A stretch of DNA of 64,000 nucleotides from Porticoccaceae bacterium (GTDB lineage Bacteria > Pseudomonadota > Gammaproteobacteria > Pseudomonadales > Porticoccaceae), in contig JAQWYJ010000028.1 of NCBI GenBank assembly GCA_029254005.1, positions 1 to 64,000 of the forward strand, written 5' to 3'. Shown here one piece after another: positions 53,031-63,206 of the stretch. A model generated the notes under the pieces. That model was not told the origin of the DNA and ran no database searches. It was given only the letters and a program-made list of their open reading frames with translations. The translations under genes were made by a program, and so were the position numbers. Position 1 is the first letter of the stretch; every line of letters begins with the position of its first letter.

Positions 53031-53489
53031 GTGGCATATTTTTCTACTAAGCGGTATGGGCATGACATCGGTTTAACCGCTTGCTTTCGGCAACCCAAAG
53101 CGAAATCCCATTGTAGGTTCCTTCATGGTTATTCTTTAGCGTTTAAATTTACCTTCGGATGCAACTCGCTGGATGAACGTAATTGGGTGGTGGATTTTGG
53201 TGCTCTTGAGCCTCTCAAAGTTCTCTTAGAAGGCACTTTTGATCATAAAGTTGTTCTTGATAAGGAAGAGCCGTACATGGAAGATTTTCGAGCATTGGAA
53301 GATAAGGGAGTAATTGATATTGTTGTGTTGGATGGCGTGGGCGTAGAAAAGTTTGCTGAACATACATATTATTTTGCGACCGAAGTTGTCGAAGTGCTTA
53401 CAGATGGAAGGTGCTGGGTCGAAGAGGTTGAGTGTTCAGAGCATGGCGCTAACTCCGCAATCTTTCGAAAGGATCGTAGGCTTGCCTAA
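53031..53489 (+). CDS. 6-carboxy/6-pyruvoyl-tetrahydropterin synthase family protein (QueD-like)
   Basis: A 152-residue T-fold protein of the PTPS/QueD family. The core SHCRFLHGYSLAFKFTFGCN aligns with the QueD zinc/active-site segment CGRLHGHSF, so the second zinc-binding histidine (HGH) is Tyr here. WVVDFGALEPLKVLLEGTFD follows the family pattern, and GHDIGL may supply the first ligand. It starts at GTG 53031. queC, queE or folE partners are not nearby, so preQ0 or another pterin role is open. Confidence 0.8.
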   Translation: MAYFSTKRYGHDIGLTACFRQPKAKSHCRFLHGYSLAFKFTFGCNSLDERNWVVDFGALEPLKVLLEGTFDHKVVLDKEEPYMEDFRALEDKGVIDIVVLDGVGVEKFAEHTYYFATEVVEVLTDGRCWVEEVECSEHGANSAIFRKDRRLA

Positions 53490-53620
53490 ATTAGTTAGTG
53501 GGTAAATGTCATTGCCTCATGGTCAACAATCGCGGCAATGCAACTTTGTCATTGTGATTAGTTTGATTAATGCTAGCCGTTTTATTTGTTGTGATAATTA
53601 ATTTTTCCTTGAAGAACCAT

Positions 53621-54520
53621 ATGCACTATCAATACTTTATTTGCGATGTTTTTACTGATGTAATGTTTTCTGGTAATCCACTGGCAGTGGTTCCCTATGC
53701 CAGTGGATTGAGCGACGAACAGATGCAAAATATTGCTCGAGAATTTAATTTCTCGGAGACAACTTTCGTGCTTCCAGCACAGCAGGGTCATACCAGGCAA
53801 GTACGTATTTTTACCCCTACAAGAGAAATTCCCTTTGCGGGCCATCCCAATATAGGCACTGCTTTTGTTCTTGCTGAAATCGGACAGTTTGGAGGTTTCG
53901 ATGGGCCTATGGAAGTGGTTTTTGAGGAGATAGCTGGATCGGTCGCCATTGCCATTGACCGCAATGACCATGGGTATACTCGCTGTGAATTAAAGGCGCC
54001 AGGTGCCTTTTGGATAGGCCAAACTGTTTCGGCCGACGTTGTAGCCGCTATTCTAAATTTATCAGTAACGGATATTGTGACTGATACTCATGAGCCTCAG
54101 GAGGCTTCCGTAGGTCTTGAGTTTTTATGTGTAGAAATAGCTTCTTTACAAGCCTTACAGCAAGCAAAGGTTAGTGTAGATCGACTAAGTGCGTTAGTGT
54201 GCAGTGGAGTTGCCCCAGATATTCATCTGTACTGGCGCGGGTGTAATGATGTTGATTTGCGAGTGCGAATGTTTGCACCATTAGATGGCGTACCTGAGGA
54301 TGCCGCTACTGGTAGTGCCAACTGCGCGCTGATAGCGTTATTAAGCTATTATGACAATGCATCGAGCAACACTTATAGCTGGTGTATTTCTCAGGGTACA
54401 GAAATGGGTCGACCAAGTGAATTATTCGGACGTACTAAAAAGCAGAATGGGTCTGTCACTGATGTTTGGATTGCAGGTGATTGTGTCCTAATAGGTGAGG
54501 GTACCCTTTTTTTATCTTAG
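53621..54520 (+). CDS. PhzF family protein
   Basis: A 299-residue protein of the PhzF/YddE isomerase family, named after phenazine biosynthesis though most members have other or unknown roles. Diagnostic parts are YFICDVFTDVMFSGNPLAVV, the catalytic Glu in FNFSETTFV, EIPFAGHPNIGTAFVL and GVPEDAATGSANCALIALL. I chose ATG 53621 over a hydrophobic upstream extension because homologues start at this strand. No other phenazine genes are present. Confidence 0.9.
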   Translation: MHYQYFICDVFTDVMFSGNPLAVVPYASGLSDEQMQNIAREFNFSETTFVLPAQQGHTRQVRIFTPTREIPFAGHPNIGTAFVLAEIGQFGGFDGPMEVVFEEIAGSVAIAIDRNDHGYTRCELKAPGAFWIGQTVSADVVAAILNLSVTDIVTDTHEPQEASVGLEFLCVEIASLQALQQAKVSVDRLSALVCSGVAPDIHLYWRGCNDVDLRVRMFAPLDGVPEDAATGSANCALIALLSYYDNASSNTYSWCISQGTEMGRPSELFGRTKKQNGSVTDVWIAGDCVLIGEGTLFLS

Positions 54521-54600
54521 TTTATCTGCAGTTGCAGTTTGTTTTTCGTGATCGTATTATGCGGGCTTAATTTACATAACTTTTATTAAAAGGAAACACT

Positions 54601-54981
54601 ATGTTTAGTCATGTCATGCTAGGAGCCAATGATATAGAGGAAGCCAAGAAATTCTATGATGCTACTTTGGGTGCCATCGGTCACAGGCCTGGTGTCGTGG
54701 ATCCGAAAGGCCGTTGCATGTATGTCTCTAATGGGGGTGTTTTTTTACTAACAAAACCCATTGACGGAGAGTCGGCAAGTCATGGTAACGGAAGCACTAT
54801 GGGCTTTGCAGTTGATGGGCCAGAAGCTGCAGATGCATGGCATGCGGCCGGTATCGCCAATGGCGGTACGGCCTGTGAAGATGCCCCCGGTATTCGAGAA
54901 GGAGGCGGTGTTAGTATGTACTTGGCCTATCTTCGTGACCCCTCTGGCAATAAAATTTGCGCACTCTACAGAATGCCTTAA
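54601..54981 (+). CDS. VOC family (glyoxalase-fold) protein
   Basis: A 126-residue single VOC domain pair: MFSHVMLGANDIEEAKKFYD at the start and YLAYLRDPSGNKICALYRMP at the end with a metal-type Glu/His replaced by Cys near the end. AAAGGAAACACT provides the ribosome-binding site. Substrate unknown. Confidence 0.87.
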   Translation: MFSHVMLGANDIEEAKKFYDATLGAIGHRPGVVDPKGRCMYVSNGGVFLLTKPIDGESASHGNGSTMGFAVDGPEAADAWHAAGIANGGTACEDAPGIREGGGVSMYLAYLRDPSGNKICALYRMP

Positions 54982-55086
54982 GCTTAGGTGTACCGGTAAG
55001 GGTCCGGCTCAGAAATCGCTTTAAGTGTTTTTTGGGTCGCCGCTCTTTTACGTTTATGTAGTACGTCGAAGGTCATAAGTCTTGCT

Positions 55087-55530
55087 ATGTCCCTACAGTC
55101 TCTTTTTCATTTAGCGTTTCCTGTTACCGACTTAGAAAAAACACGTTCGTTTTATGTCGATATTCTTGGGTGTTCAACTGGTCGAGAATCGAGTCGTTGG
55201 ATTGATTTTAATTTTTTTGGGCATCAGTTAGTCGCCCATTTGGTCGATCCACAAGATCATCCGGCCACTGCAACCAATAGTGTAGACGGTCATGCAGTAC
55301 CGGCATCGCATTTTGGTGCAATACTAGACTGGACAGCCTACGAACACTTCGTTGCTCGGTTAACCTCAGCAAAGGTGGATTTTGTGATTAAGCCTTATCT
55401 TCGTTTCGAAGGCCAACCGGGTGAGCAGGCGACATTGTTTGTTCGAGATCCAAGTAATAACTATCTGGAGTTTAAGGCGTTCAGGGATATTGACAGGTTG
55501 TTTGATGCAAATCTAAAAGATACCCAGTGA
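55087..55530 (+). CDS. VOC family (glyoxalase-fold) protein
   Basis: A 147-residue VOC protein with [20 protein letters not shown] near the start and the C-terminal metal-site strand [17 protein letters not shown] (Glu ligand). His in FHLAFPV, His in HQLVAHLV and this Glu suggest an intact metal site. It is not closely similar to the preceding VOC gene. It is convergent with rsxE. Confidence 0.88.
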   Translation: MSLQSLFHLAFPVTDLEKTRSFYVDILGCSTGRESSRWIDFNFFGHQLVAHLVDPQDHPATATNSVDGHAVPASHFGAILDWTAYEHFVARLTSAKVDFVIKPYLRFEGQPGEQATLFVRDPSNNYLEFKAFRDIDRLFDANLKDTQ

Positions 55531-55565
55531 TCCTCCTGAGACCACTAATCAATTAGTTTACCACT

Positions 55566-56279
55566 CTAGCGAATATAACCTGTTGTGCGTACTCTTTTTA
55601 TTCCTTTAACGGGTTGGCTACGTTCTTTTTTATCACGGTTGTTTTTCTCCTGATCAATACTATTTTTCAGCGCAATGAGAAAGCCAGTGACAATAAATGC
55701 TCCTGGAGGCAACACAAATATTAGAAAACTATAGCGATCGCCAAAGGGTTGAATAAGCCATGCTTCTGCTGTGGAGCCAAACAATAGGTGCATGTCCCTA
55801 AAGAGTGAGCCTTGGCCCAGTAGTTCGCGACTCGCCCCCAAGAGTAATAGCACCAACAGAAATCCAAGCCCCATCATCAATCCGTCTAGAGCAGCTAAAC
55901 TTAGGGTATTTTTACTAGCAAACGCCTCGGCGCGACCTAGAATCGCACAATTGGTAACAATCAGTGGGACGAAAATCCCCAAAATTTGGTACAGATCAAA
56001 GGTATAAGCCTTCATTAACAATTCTGTGATGGTAACAAATGTTGCAATAATCATTATGAAAACCGGCAATCGAACAGCATCACTGACATGCTGACGAATG
56101 AGGGATACGATAATGTTTGAGCAAATTAGCACAAGCAGAGTCGCTAGGCCCAAGCCAAGCGCATTTACTACGGTAGATGTAACCGCTAATAGCGGGCATA
56201 GTCCAAGTAACTGCACCAGTGCTGGATTATTGTACCAAAGTCCATTGCGAGTAATTTGTTGAAGCATCGTCTTACGCAT
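55566..56279 (-). CDS. rsxE: Electron transport complex subunit RsxE/RnfE
   Basis: A 237-residue, six-helix subunit of the Rnf/Rsx Na+- or H+-linked NADH:ferredoxin oxidoreductase, or SoxR-reducing system. It has [40 protein letters not shown] and a [20 protein letters not shown] segment. The last 30 residues are a basic, disordered tail longer than in E. coli RsxE. Its ATG overlaps the rsxG stop by one base. No nth gene follows. Confidence 0.95.
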   Translation of the reverse strand: MRKTMLQQITRNGLWYNNPALVQLLGLCPLLAVTSTVVNALGLGLATLLVLICSNIIVSLIRQHVSDAVRLPVFIMIIATFVTITELLMKAYTFDLYQILGIFVPLIVTNCAILGRAEAFASKNTLSLAALDGLMMGLGFLLVLLLLGASRELLGQGSLFRDMHLLFGSTAEAWLIQPFGDRYSFLIFVLPPGAFIVTGFLIALKNSIDQEKNNRDKKERSQPVKGIKRVRTTGYIR

Positions 56280-56929
56280 CAGTTATTCTCCGAAACGTCT
56301 ATAGCTGTCTTTGCTGAAAATATGCGCGCATTATCTTGCTCAAAATACGTCAATGTACTAACCAGTTGATTTATGACAGCTCGGGGCGTTATCGTAGCCC
56401 CGGTAAACTGATCAAAATCGCCGCCATGCTTTTTAACAGCCCATGCTGAGTCCGGTGTATTTTTAAGCGATCGTCCATTGAAGCTCAAAATCCACGAACT
56501 TCGTCGAATCTCAATTTTGTCACCAAGTCCAGGAGTCTCACGGTGCTCCACCACTCGCACCCCGGCGATAGTGCTATCAGCATTGATACCTACTAGCATG
56601 GAAATTTTGCCACTGTAGCCGTCTAGGGTAGCAGAAGGGATGATAGCTGCTATCGGGTTTTCATTACGTCGTGCAATATGAATAAACTGCTTTTTCTCAA
56701 GGCCCAACAGTGGCCAAAAACGCTCAGGGATGGGCTGAATATCCAATAAAAGATCATTGTCATGTAGATTTTTAGGCACGATTTCCAAAAGCGCTTTTTG
56801 CGCAAATAGGCGTTCTGAATAGGCAATTTTATCTGCCGTTAAACTATTGACCATTGACAACAATGCTGCAGTTATAGAGGCAGCTAAGGCGAGACCTAGG
56901 GAATTTTTAGTAATCGCTTTAAACATCAT
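56279..56929 (-). CDS. rsxG: Electron transport complex subunit RsxG/RnfG
   Basis: A 216-residue periplasmic flavoprotein with one N-terminal membrane helix. FMN is attached to a Thr in the motif [15 protein letters not shown]. Other parts are [20 protein letters not shown] and PGLGDKIE. Start and stop overlap with rsxD (ATGA) and rsxE, so the whole operon is translationally coupled. Confidence 0.95.
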   Translation of the reverse strand: MMFKAITKNSLGLALAASITAALLSMVNSLTADKIAYSERLFAQKALLEIVPKNLHDNDLLLDIQPIPERFWPLLGLEKKQFIHIARRNENPIAAIIPSATLDGYSGKISMLVGINADSTIAGVRVVEHRETPGLGDKIEIRRSSWILSFNGRSLKNTPDSAWAVKKHGGDFDQFTGATITPRAVINQLVSTLTYFEQDNARIFSAKTAIDVSENN

Positions 56930-57993
56930 TTGTCTATCTCTTTAGCGGTTGCTCTGTGTCTCTGGCGGTGGCCATAGGTTCGAGGAAGAGTGTAGTTGTC
57001 AATAAAGGGAGCGGCAAAATTACCCAGTAATACGGCAAATGCTACTGCATCTGGATAACTACCCCAAGCGCGGATAATATATATCAACAAGCCAATTAAG
57101 GCGCCATAAATTAGTCGGCCACGGTTGCTCGTAGCGGACGAAACTGGATCTGTAACAATAAAAAAAGCACCAAGCATTGATGCACCACTGAACAGGTGCA
57201 TCACTGGAGAACCAGGGCTAGTAGAGCTGCCAGCATCCCAAAAAAGTATGGACATCAGTGTTAAGCTACCGAGCATTCCAATCGGGCCATGCCAGGTAAA
57301 TATTCGAGCTTTAAGGAGTGCTAGGCCACCGATTAGAAATGCAACATTAGCCCACTCCCAACCAACTCCTGCAAAACTTGCGTTACTAAATAGCCTGTTG
57401 TTGTTATAAATTTGTTCAACCATAAGACCCTTACTATGTTTGAAAAGATCTAGTGGCGTAGCTCCGGTAACACCGTCAATGGGAACAGATCCAGCAAATA
57501 CAATCATGCAAGAATCCCAAAGTCCTGGGTGATTTATTCCTTGAGGCAGCAAACTTATAGGTGTTACCCAGGTTGTCATCTCTATTGGAAAGGATACTAA
57601 AACCACCACATAGCCAACCATTGCTGGATTAAACGGATTGGAGCCTAATCCACCATATAACTGTTTAGCAATTAGAATAGAAAATGTTGCAGCAGTTACC
57701 ACTACCCACCACGGCACCAGGGGGGGTAGTGCTAAACCTAAAAGTACGGCGGTAACTACTGCACTGTAATCACCTAAATGAGTATTAATAGATCGATTTC
57801 GTAGCTTGAGTACCATTGCTTCAGTAACAATGCAGGTTAGTGTTGAGATAAAGAGATTTAGTAGTACACCCCAGCCAAACTGGTAGCTAAGAATAAGTGC
57901 TCCGGGCAAGGTTGCCATGAGCACCAACTGCATGATTTTAGCAGTACTCTGGCGATTGTGAGTTTGCGGTGAGCTGATCTGTTTAGAGTTCAT
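56926..57993 (-). CDS. rsxD: Electron transport complex subunit RsxD/RnfD
   Basis: A 355-residue membrane flavoprotein. Hydrophobic helices include YGGLGSNPFNPAMVGYVVVL, and the covalent-FMN Thr lies in GVTGATPLDLF. The C-terminal part contains VSSATSNRGRLIYGALIGLL. Normal length for RnfD. Confidence 0.95.
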   Translation of the reverse strand: MNSKQISSPQTHNRQSTAKIMQLVLMATLPGALILSYQFGWGVLLNLFISTLTCIVTEAMVLKLRNRSINTHLGDYSAVVTAVLLGLALPPLVPWWVVVTAATFSILIAKQLYGGLGSNPFNPAMVGYVVVLVSFPIEMTTWVTPISLLPQGINHPGLWDSCMIVFAGSVPIDGVTGATPLDLFKHSKGLMVEQIYNNNRLFSNASFAGVGWEWANVAFLIGGLALLKARIFTWHGPIGMLGSLTLMSILFWDAGSSTSPGSPVMHLFSGASMLGAFFIVTDPVSSATSNRGRLIYGALIGLLIYIIRAWGSYPDAVAFAVLLGNFAAPFIDNYTLPRTYGHRQRHRATAKEIDK

Positions 57994-59726
57994 TGGAGAT
58001 TAATCTTCGCAAGTCGCTGTTGAGTTTTATCGACCTTTTGTTTGGCACCTTCAAGAGTGGCCTTGTGTTGAGTTTGTTGATCAAGTGTCCCAGAGTCAAG
58101 GACATCTGCAAGACGCTGCTCAGCTTCTTCTAGACGCATTTGTGCGGCGATTAATGTGCGTTCGAGTTTGGCTTTTTGCTTTTCAGGCGAGATCTGTTTG
58201 GTCTGAATACGCAATTGTGCCGCCTTTATAATATCCTCTGCACTGGCGGTTAAAGGCGGTTTTCCAGAAACGCGCTGCTGCGCTGCATTATTTGAGAAAA
58301 GCTTGCGAGATTCACGCTTAGACTCTCTTTGATGATCTATTTTATCTAACCGTATAGCACGAAATTCAAAGCGCTCTCGGGCCTTGAAGGCCATAGCTTT
58401 TTCCGCACGAGCAGTAAGTATGTCACCCTTACTTGTTCGATAGTGCTGTACTAAGGGTATTTTACTTGGGCAGACATAAGAGCAGGCACCGCACTCTATG
58501 CAGTCAAACAGATGATGTGCTTGCAGGCGCTCATGATTTTCTGCCTTGGCATACCAATACAATTGTTGAGGCAGTAGCGATGCTGGACAAGCTTCTGCAC
58601 ACAAACCGCACCTAATGCAAGGTTGAGGAGGACTACTATCGGGCATTTCTTGATGACTCACAGCTAAAATACAGGCACTTGTTTTAGTCACAGATACATT
58701 CGTAGTTGACAGGGTAAATCCCATCATCGGGCCGCCCACAATGAGTCTGCTACAGCGTTCTCTATTAAACTCATTGAGTTCCAGTAAATGCTCGACTGAG
58801 GTGCCTATCAAGACCTCATAGTTACGATTTATGTCACATGCTTGCCCCGTTATTGTGGTAACCCGCGAAATAAGTGGTTGACCGTCAATTACCGCACGTT
58901 TTATGGCAAAAACAGTGGCTATGTTAAGACAGACCATGCCAATATTCATAGGCAATGCACCACTTGGTAGTTCTTTTCCTGTGAGAATATAAATAAGCTG
59001 CTTTTCGCCACCAGAGGGATACTTGGTCGGGATTGATACCACCTCTATATGAGTCCCATTACAATGCTCTTGTAGCGCTTTAATTGCTTCTGGTTTGTTG
59101 TTTTCAATACCTATTAAGATAGTTTTTGGTTTACCTAAAGCGCAATTAATAACATCAATACCTCTGACGATTTCCGCTGCACGCTCACGAATAAGCATGT
59201 CATCGGCAGTAATGAAGGGCTCACATTCGGTGGCATTAATAATTAAGGTATCAACAGATTTTTCACCATCGATCGCCAGTTTCACTGCCGAGGGAAATCC
59301 AGCACCTCCCATGCCGACTATTCCCGCTTGTGAAATGATGTCACATAGCTTGGAGGGATCAATATGTTGGTAATGGGGATATGTTGTTGATTCAATCCAC
59401 CTATCCTCGCCATCGGTGGTGATCTCGATACAGGGAGTCGGTAATCCTGAGGGGTGAGCTATAGTTCGAGGCTCAATAGAGCTTACAATGCCAGAGCTAG
59501 AGGCATGCACCGCGACGCTAAGTTTGCCCTGTATATCAGCAATTTTTTGTCCTTTGAGTACTCTGTCGCCAACTCTAACAGATGCTTTCGCCGTCTCACC
59601 AAACGCCGAATTCAGGGGCAGAACCAGCATTTTGGGGAGCGGCACTTGGCCTATGCTCATTGTCTGGGATTGGGCTTTATTATCCGAAAGATGGACGCCA
59701 CCAGGTGTTTCCCAAAGGTGTCTCAT
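57990..59726 (-). CDS. rsxC: Electron transport complex subunit RsxC/RnfC
   Basis: A 578-residue subunit binding NADH-side FMN and two 4Fe-4S clusters. Visible are [29 protein letters not shown], and clusters [12 protein letters not shown] and [12 protein letters not shown]. The C-terminal coiled coil ([20 protein letters not shown]) is shorter than the long tail of E. coli RsxC. I chose ATG 59726, which overlaps the rsxB stop in ATGA. Confidence 0.95.
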   Translation of the reverse strand: MRHLWETPGGVHLSDNKAQSQTMSIGQVPLPKMLVLPLNSAFGETAKASVRVGDRVLKGQKIADIQGKLSVAVHASSSGIVSSIEPRTIAHPSGLPTPCIEITTDGEDRWIESTTYPHYQHIDPSKLCDIISQAGIVGMGGAGFPSAVKLAIDGEKSVDTLIINATECEPFITADDMLIRERAAEIVRGIDVINCALGKPKTILIGIENNKPEAIKALQEHCNGTHIEVVSIPTKYPSGGEKQLIYILTGKELPSGALPMNIGMVCLNIATVFAIKRAVIDGQPLISRVTTITGQACDINRNYEVLIGTSVEHLLELNEFNRERCSRLIVGGPMMGFTLSTTNVSVTKTSACILAVSHQEMPDSSPPQPCIRCGLCAEACPASLLPQQLYWYAKAENHERLQAHHLFDCIECGACSYVCPSKIPLVQHYRTSKGDILTARAEKAMAFKARERFEFRAIRLDKIDHQRESKRESRKLFSNNAAQQRVSGKPPLTASAEDIIKAAQLRIQTKQISPEKQKAKLERTLIAAQMRLEEAEQRLADVLDSGTLDQQTQHKATLEGAKQKVDKTQQRLAKINLQ

Positions 59727-60325
59727 GATGAATGACCTTCGGTATATGTAGAATTTGTAGAAGGCGGTGTATTTTCTGGGGTTGGCCAATACCATGTATC
59801 AATAGAGGTCGTGAAGGGAAGCATATCTATACAGTCGACAGGGCAGGGGTCAACACATAAGTCACATCCAGTACACTCCTCTTCAATAACCGTGTGCATT
59901 AATTTGGCAGACCCTAAAATAGCATCTACCGGACAGGCTTGGATACATTTGGTACAACCAATACATTCATCCTCTCTTATATACGCTACGGTTCTGAGTT
60001 CTTCCTGACCGTGCTCTTCATCCAAGGGTACAGCTGTAATATCAAGTAGTTTAGCAATGGCATTGATCGTGCTCTGGCCTCCCGGCGGGCACTTGTTAAT
60101 GGCGTCTCCATCAGCAATAGATTGTGCATAGGGTCGGCATCCTGGGAAACCACATTGACCACATTGCGTTTGCGGTAATAATTGATCAATAGTGTCAACC
60201 ACAGGGTCACTGTCAATTTTGAATTTTTCAGCTGCATAACCTAATAGTCCACCAAACATGCCTCCTAGACCGATCAATGCTAGGAGCGATGCGAACACCA
60301 TATTATCTATTAGTAAGTTAATCAT
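59723..60325 (-). CDS. rsxB: Electron transport complex subunit RsxB/RnfB
   Basis: A 200-residue iron-sulfur subunit: one membrane helix (about residues 8-30), a [13 protein letters not shown] Fis-like 4Fe-4S region and two ferredoxin clusters [12 protein letters not shown] and [12 protein letters not shown]. It starts immediately after the rsxA stop with no gap. Confidence 0.95.
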   Translation of the reverse strand: MINLLIDNMVFASLLALIGLGGMFGGLLGYAAEKFKIDSDPVVDTIDQLLPQTQCGQCGFPGCRPYAQSIADGDAINKCPPGGQSTINAIAKLLDITAVPLDEEHGQEELRTVAYIREDECIGCTKCIQACPVDAILGSAKLMHTVIEEECTGCDLCVDPCPVDCIDMLPFTTSIDTWYWPTPENTPPSTNSTYTEGHSS

Positions 60326-60901
60326 TTAAATGAGGCCACTAAAACCCATGAATGCCAAAGACATTAGTCCCGCGGTGATCATTGCTATAGCAGTACCCTC
60401 AAAGGGTTGGGGTATATCTGCTGTTGCTAGTCGCTCGCGCATAGCTGAGAAAAAAACCAAAACCAATGAAAATCCTGCGCCAGCACCGAAACCATAGAGT
60501 GAGGATTGGACAAAACTAAGGTCTTTATTAGCATTCTGTAGTGCTACGCCTAATACGGCACAGTTGGTGGTAATTAAAGGTAAAAAAACTCCTAAAACAC
60601 GGTATAGGAGCGGACTGGTTTTTTCTACAAACAACTTAGTGAACTGGACAACTGCCGCGATAACTAAAATAAATGCAATGGTTCTTAGATAGGTCAAGCC
60701 AAGAGGAAGCAAGATTAGCTTATTCACAATATAGCTAATCATAGCGGTTAAAGTTAGCACAAAAGTAGTTGCTGCAGACATACCAATGGCTGATTCTAGT
60801 TTCTTAGAAACCCCCATAAAAGGGCATAGTCCTAGAAACTGAACCAGTACATAATTATTGATCAGAATAGAGCTGACCAAAATAACGGCAACTTCTTGCA
60901 T
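60326..60901 (-). CDS. rsxA: Electron transport complex subunit RsxA/RnfA
   Basis: A 191-residue six-helix membrane protein, with [20 protein letters not shown] and [20 protein letters not shown], the inverse-topology partner of RsxE. I chose ATG 60901 because E. coli RsxA begins the same way and has nearly the same length; the in-frame upstream extension of 46 residues has no family content. It leads the rsxABCDGE operon. Confidence 0.95.
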   Translation of the reverse strand: MQEVAVILVSSILINNYVLVQFLGLCPFMGVSKKLESAIGMSAATTFVLTLTAMISYIVNKLILLPLGLTYLRTIAFILVIAAVVQFTKLFVEKTSPLLYRVLGVFLPLITTNCAVLGVALQNANKDLSFVQSSLYGFGAGAGFSLVLVFFSAMRERLATADIPQPFEGTAIAMITAGLMSLAFMGFSGLI

Positions 60902-61051
60902 AGGATAATTACCTGTGAGACCCCCAGTCAATAATAGACTTAGGAGCAGTGTTAACTGCTTATACCGGTATTCACTTACCTCTCTGTAACAATCCTTGCA
61001 TACATCATAAGCAGTATCTATCGGGGATGGACAACTCATCCCCTATGTCTA

Positions 61052-63073
61052 CTAGGTGATTCTCTGGCCGGGTTTAGCGCCACTGTCTGGCTCCAGCAAA
61101 TAAATACCTTGATCATCTGCGGCGGCTAGTACCATGCCCTCAGACATACCAAAGCGCATTTTGCGGGGCGCTAAATTGGCAACTAGCACTGTTAGTCGAC
61201 CTTCCAAGCTTTTTGGATCATAGGATGATTTTATGCCTGAGAATACTTGTCGGACTTCTCCTCCCATATCTAAGGTTAGTCGTAGTAACTTGTCTGCCCC
61301 CTGAACATGATCAGCTTCTATTATTTGAGCCACTCGTAAATCCACTTTGATAAAGTCATCGAATGAAATTTCATCAGCTAGTGGTTCATCGGCAAACGGA
61401 CCTGTCGGCACATTGCTAGTAACTGACTCAAGATCTTCTTTACTAGCTTCAACCATGGCTTCAACCGTTTCTTTCTCTATTCGCTTCATCAGTGGCTTAA
61501 ATGTATTGATTCTATGATTAGTTAAGGGTTTACCAATATTATTCCATTCCAGAGTATCATTCAAAAATACCTCTCCAGCGCTTGCCGTTGCAGGTAATAC
61601 TGGTTTGAGCATAGCTAGGATTACTCTAAATAGATTAATACCTAGAGAGCAAATCTCTTGTACCTTCTGTTGTTGCTCAGGATCCTTATTGAGTTTCCAT
61701 GGTTCTTTGGCGGCAATATATTCATTGGCTGCATCAGCCTGAGCCATTATTTCGCGCACAGCTTTTCCATAGTCGCGGTTCTCATAATGCTCTGCAACTG
61801 TTGCAGCAGCTCCGCTCACTTGATTCCATAGTGCAGGATTCTCGATATTTTCTGAAAGAATACCATCGTTGCCATTAGTAATAAATTTAGCGCATCGGCT
61901 GGCGATGTTAATGACTTTGCCAACCAAGTCACTGTTTACTTTTTGAATAAAGTCTTCAAGATTTAGATCTATATCTTCTACCGAACCAGAAAGTTTAGAT
62001 GCGTAGTAATAGCGAAGATATTCGGGGTTAAGATGATCCAAATAACAGCGAGCATTGATGAAGGTGCCGCGAGATTTAGACATCTTTTTACCGTTAACTG
62101 TCACAAAGCCATGTACACACACTTTTGTTGGGGTGCGATATTCAGCACTTTTCAACATTGCAGGCCAAAACAGCGCATGAAAGTTAACTATATCTTTACC
62201 AATAAAATGGTAAAGTTCGGTGGTGCTTTCTTTTTTCCAGTAATGATCAAAGTCGATCCCTTTCAGATCGCAAAGATGCTTGAAACTTGCCATGTAACCA
62301 ATGGGAGCATCTAACCAAACGTAGAAATACTTACCTGGAGCATCAGGGATTTCAAAACCGAAGTAGGGCGCATCACGGCTAATATCCCACTCCTGAAGGC
62401 CTCCATCGAGCCATTCACCTAGTTTATTTGCCACTTCTTTTTGCACACTATCTGTAGCTACCCATTCCTTTAAAAAATCGGTAAATTCAGGTAGTTTAAA
62501 AAAGTAATGCACAGACTGTTTTTCTATTGGCGTTGCACCAGAGATAACCGATACTGGATTGATTAGATCAACCGGCGAATAGGTTGCACCGCAGGCTTCG
62601 CAGTTGTCGCCATACTGGTCCTCTGTTTTGCATTTGGGGCAGGTACCTTTGACGTATCGATCGGCCAAAAAAAGTTGTTTTTCAGGATCAAAAGCTTGAG
62701 TAATAGAACGCTGTGCGATGTGGCCATTGGCCTTAAGACGATTATATATTAGCTCAGAAAATATACGGTTTTCTTCTGAGTGAGTGGTGTGATAACTATC
62801 CACTCCAATCAAAAAATCCTTAAAGTCAGCTTCATGCAGGCTTCGCATCTCACTAATATGTTGCTCAGCCGTAATGCCTTTTTCATCTGCTTTGAGCATG
62901 ATCGCTGTGCCATGAGCATCGTCCGCAGAAACGTAGTAACATTCATGCCCTCGCATCTTTTGGAATCGAACCCAGACATCTGTTTGAGTGTACTCAAGGA
63001 TATGCCCAAGGTGCAGAGCAGCGTTTGCATAGGGTAAGGCATTAGTAACGAGTATTTGTCGTTTTTCGGACAT
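61052..63073 (-). CDS. metG: Methionyl-tRNA synthetase
   Basis: MetRS of 673 residues: HIGH motif in [20 protein letters not shown], zinc cysteines in [18 protein letters not shown], the KMSKS motif in [11 protein letters not shown] and a C-terminal tRNA-binding domain (about residues 570-673, [20 protein letters not shown]). The length and dimerisation domain match E. coli MetG. It is divergent from mrp, a very common gammaproteobacterial arrangement. Confidence 0.98.
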   Translation of the reverse strand: MSEKRQILVTNALPYANAALHLGHILEYTQTDVWVRFQKMRGHECYYVSADDAHGTAIMLKADEKGITAEQHISEMRSLHEADFKDFLIGVDSYHTTHSEENRIFSELIYNRLKANGHIAQRSITQAFDPEKQLFLADRYVKGTCPKCKTEDQYGDNCEACGATYSPVDLINPVSVISGATPIEKQSVHYFFKLPEFTDFLKEWVATDSVQKEVANKLGEWLDGGLQEWDISRDAPYFGFEIPDAPGKYFYVWLDAPIGYMASFKHLCDLKGIDFDHYWKKESTTELYHFIGKDIVNFHALFWPAMLKSAEYRTPTKVCVHGFVTVNGKKMSKSRGTFINARCYLDHLNPEYLRYYYASKLSGSVEDIDLNLEDFIQKVNSDLVGKVINIASRCAKFITNGNDGILSENIENPALWNQVSGAAATVAEHYENRDYGKAVREIMAQADAANEYIAAKEPWKLNKDPEQQQKVQEICSLGINLFRVILAMLKPVLPATASAGEVFLNDTLEWNNIGKPLTNHRINTFKPLMKRIEKETVEAMVEASKEDLESVTSNVPTGPFADEPLADEISFDDFIKVDLRVAQIIEADHVQGADKLLRLTLDMGGEVRQVFSGIKSSYDPKSLEGRLTVLVANLAPRKMRFGMSEGMVLAAADDQGIYLLEPDSGAKPGQRIT

Positions 63074-63206
63074 TTTTAAGTCTTTTAGGCAATAGTTATT
63101 GAAACGGCAGTATAGCGATTTTATGCTCAGTTTTCATTGGCTATGATGCACAATGCAGATGCTTTTCGTAAAGTTTTTTAAAATCACATAAACTGGGAGT
63201 TGATAA

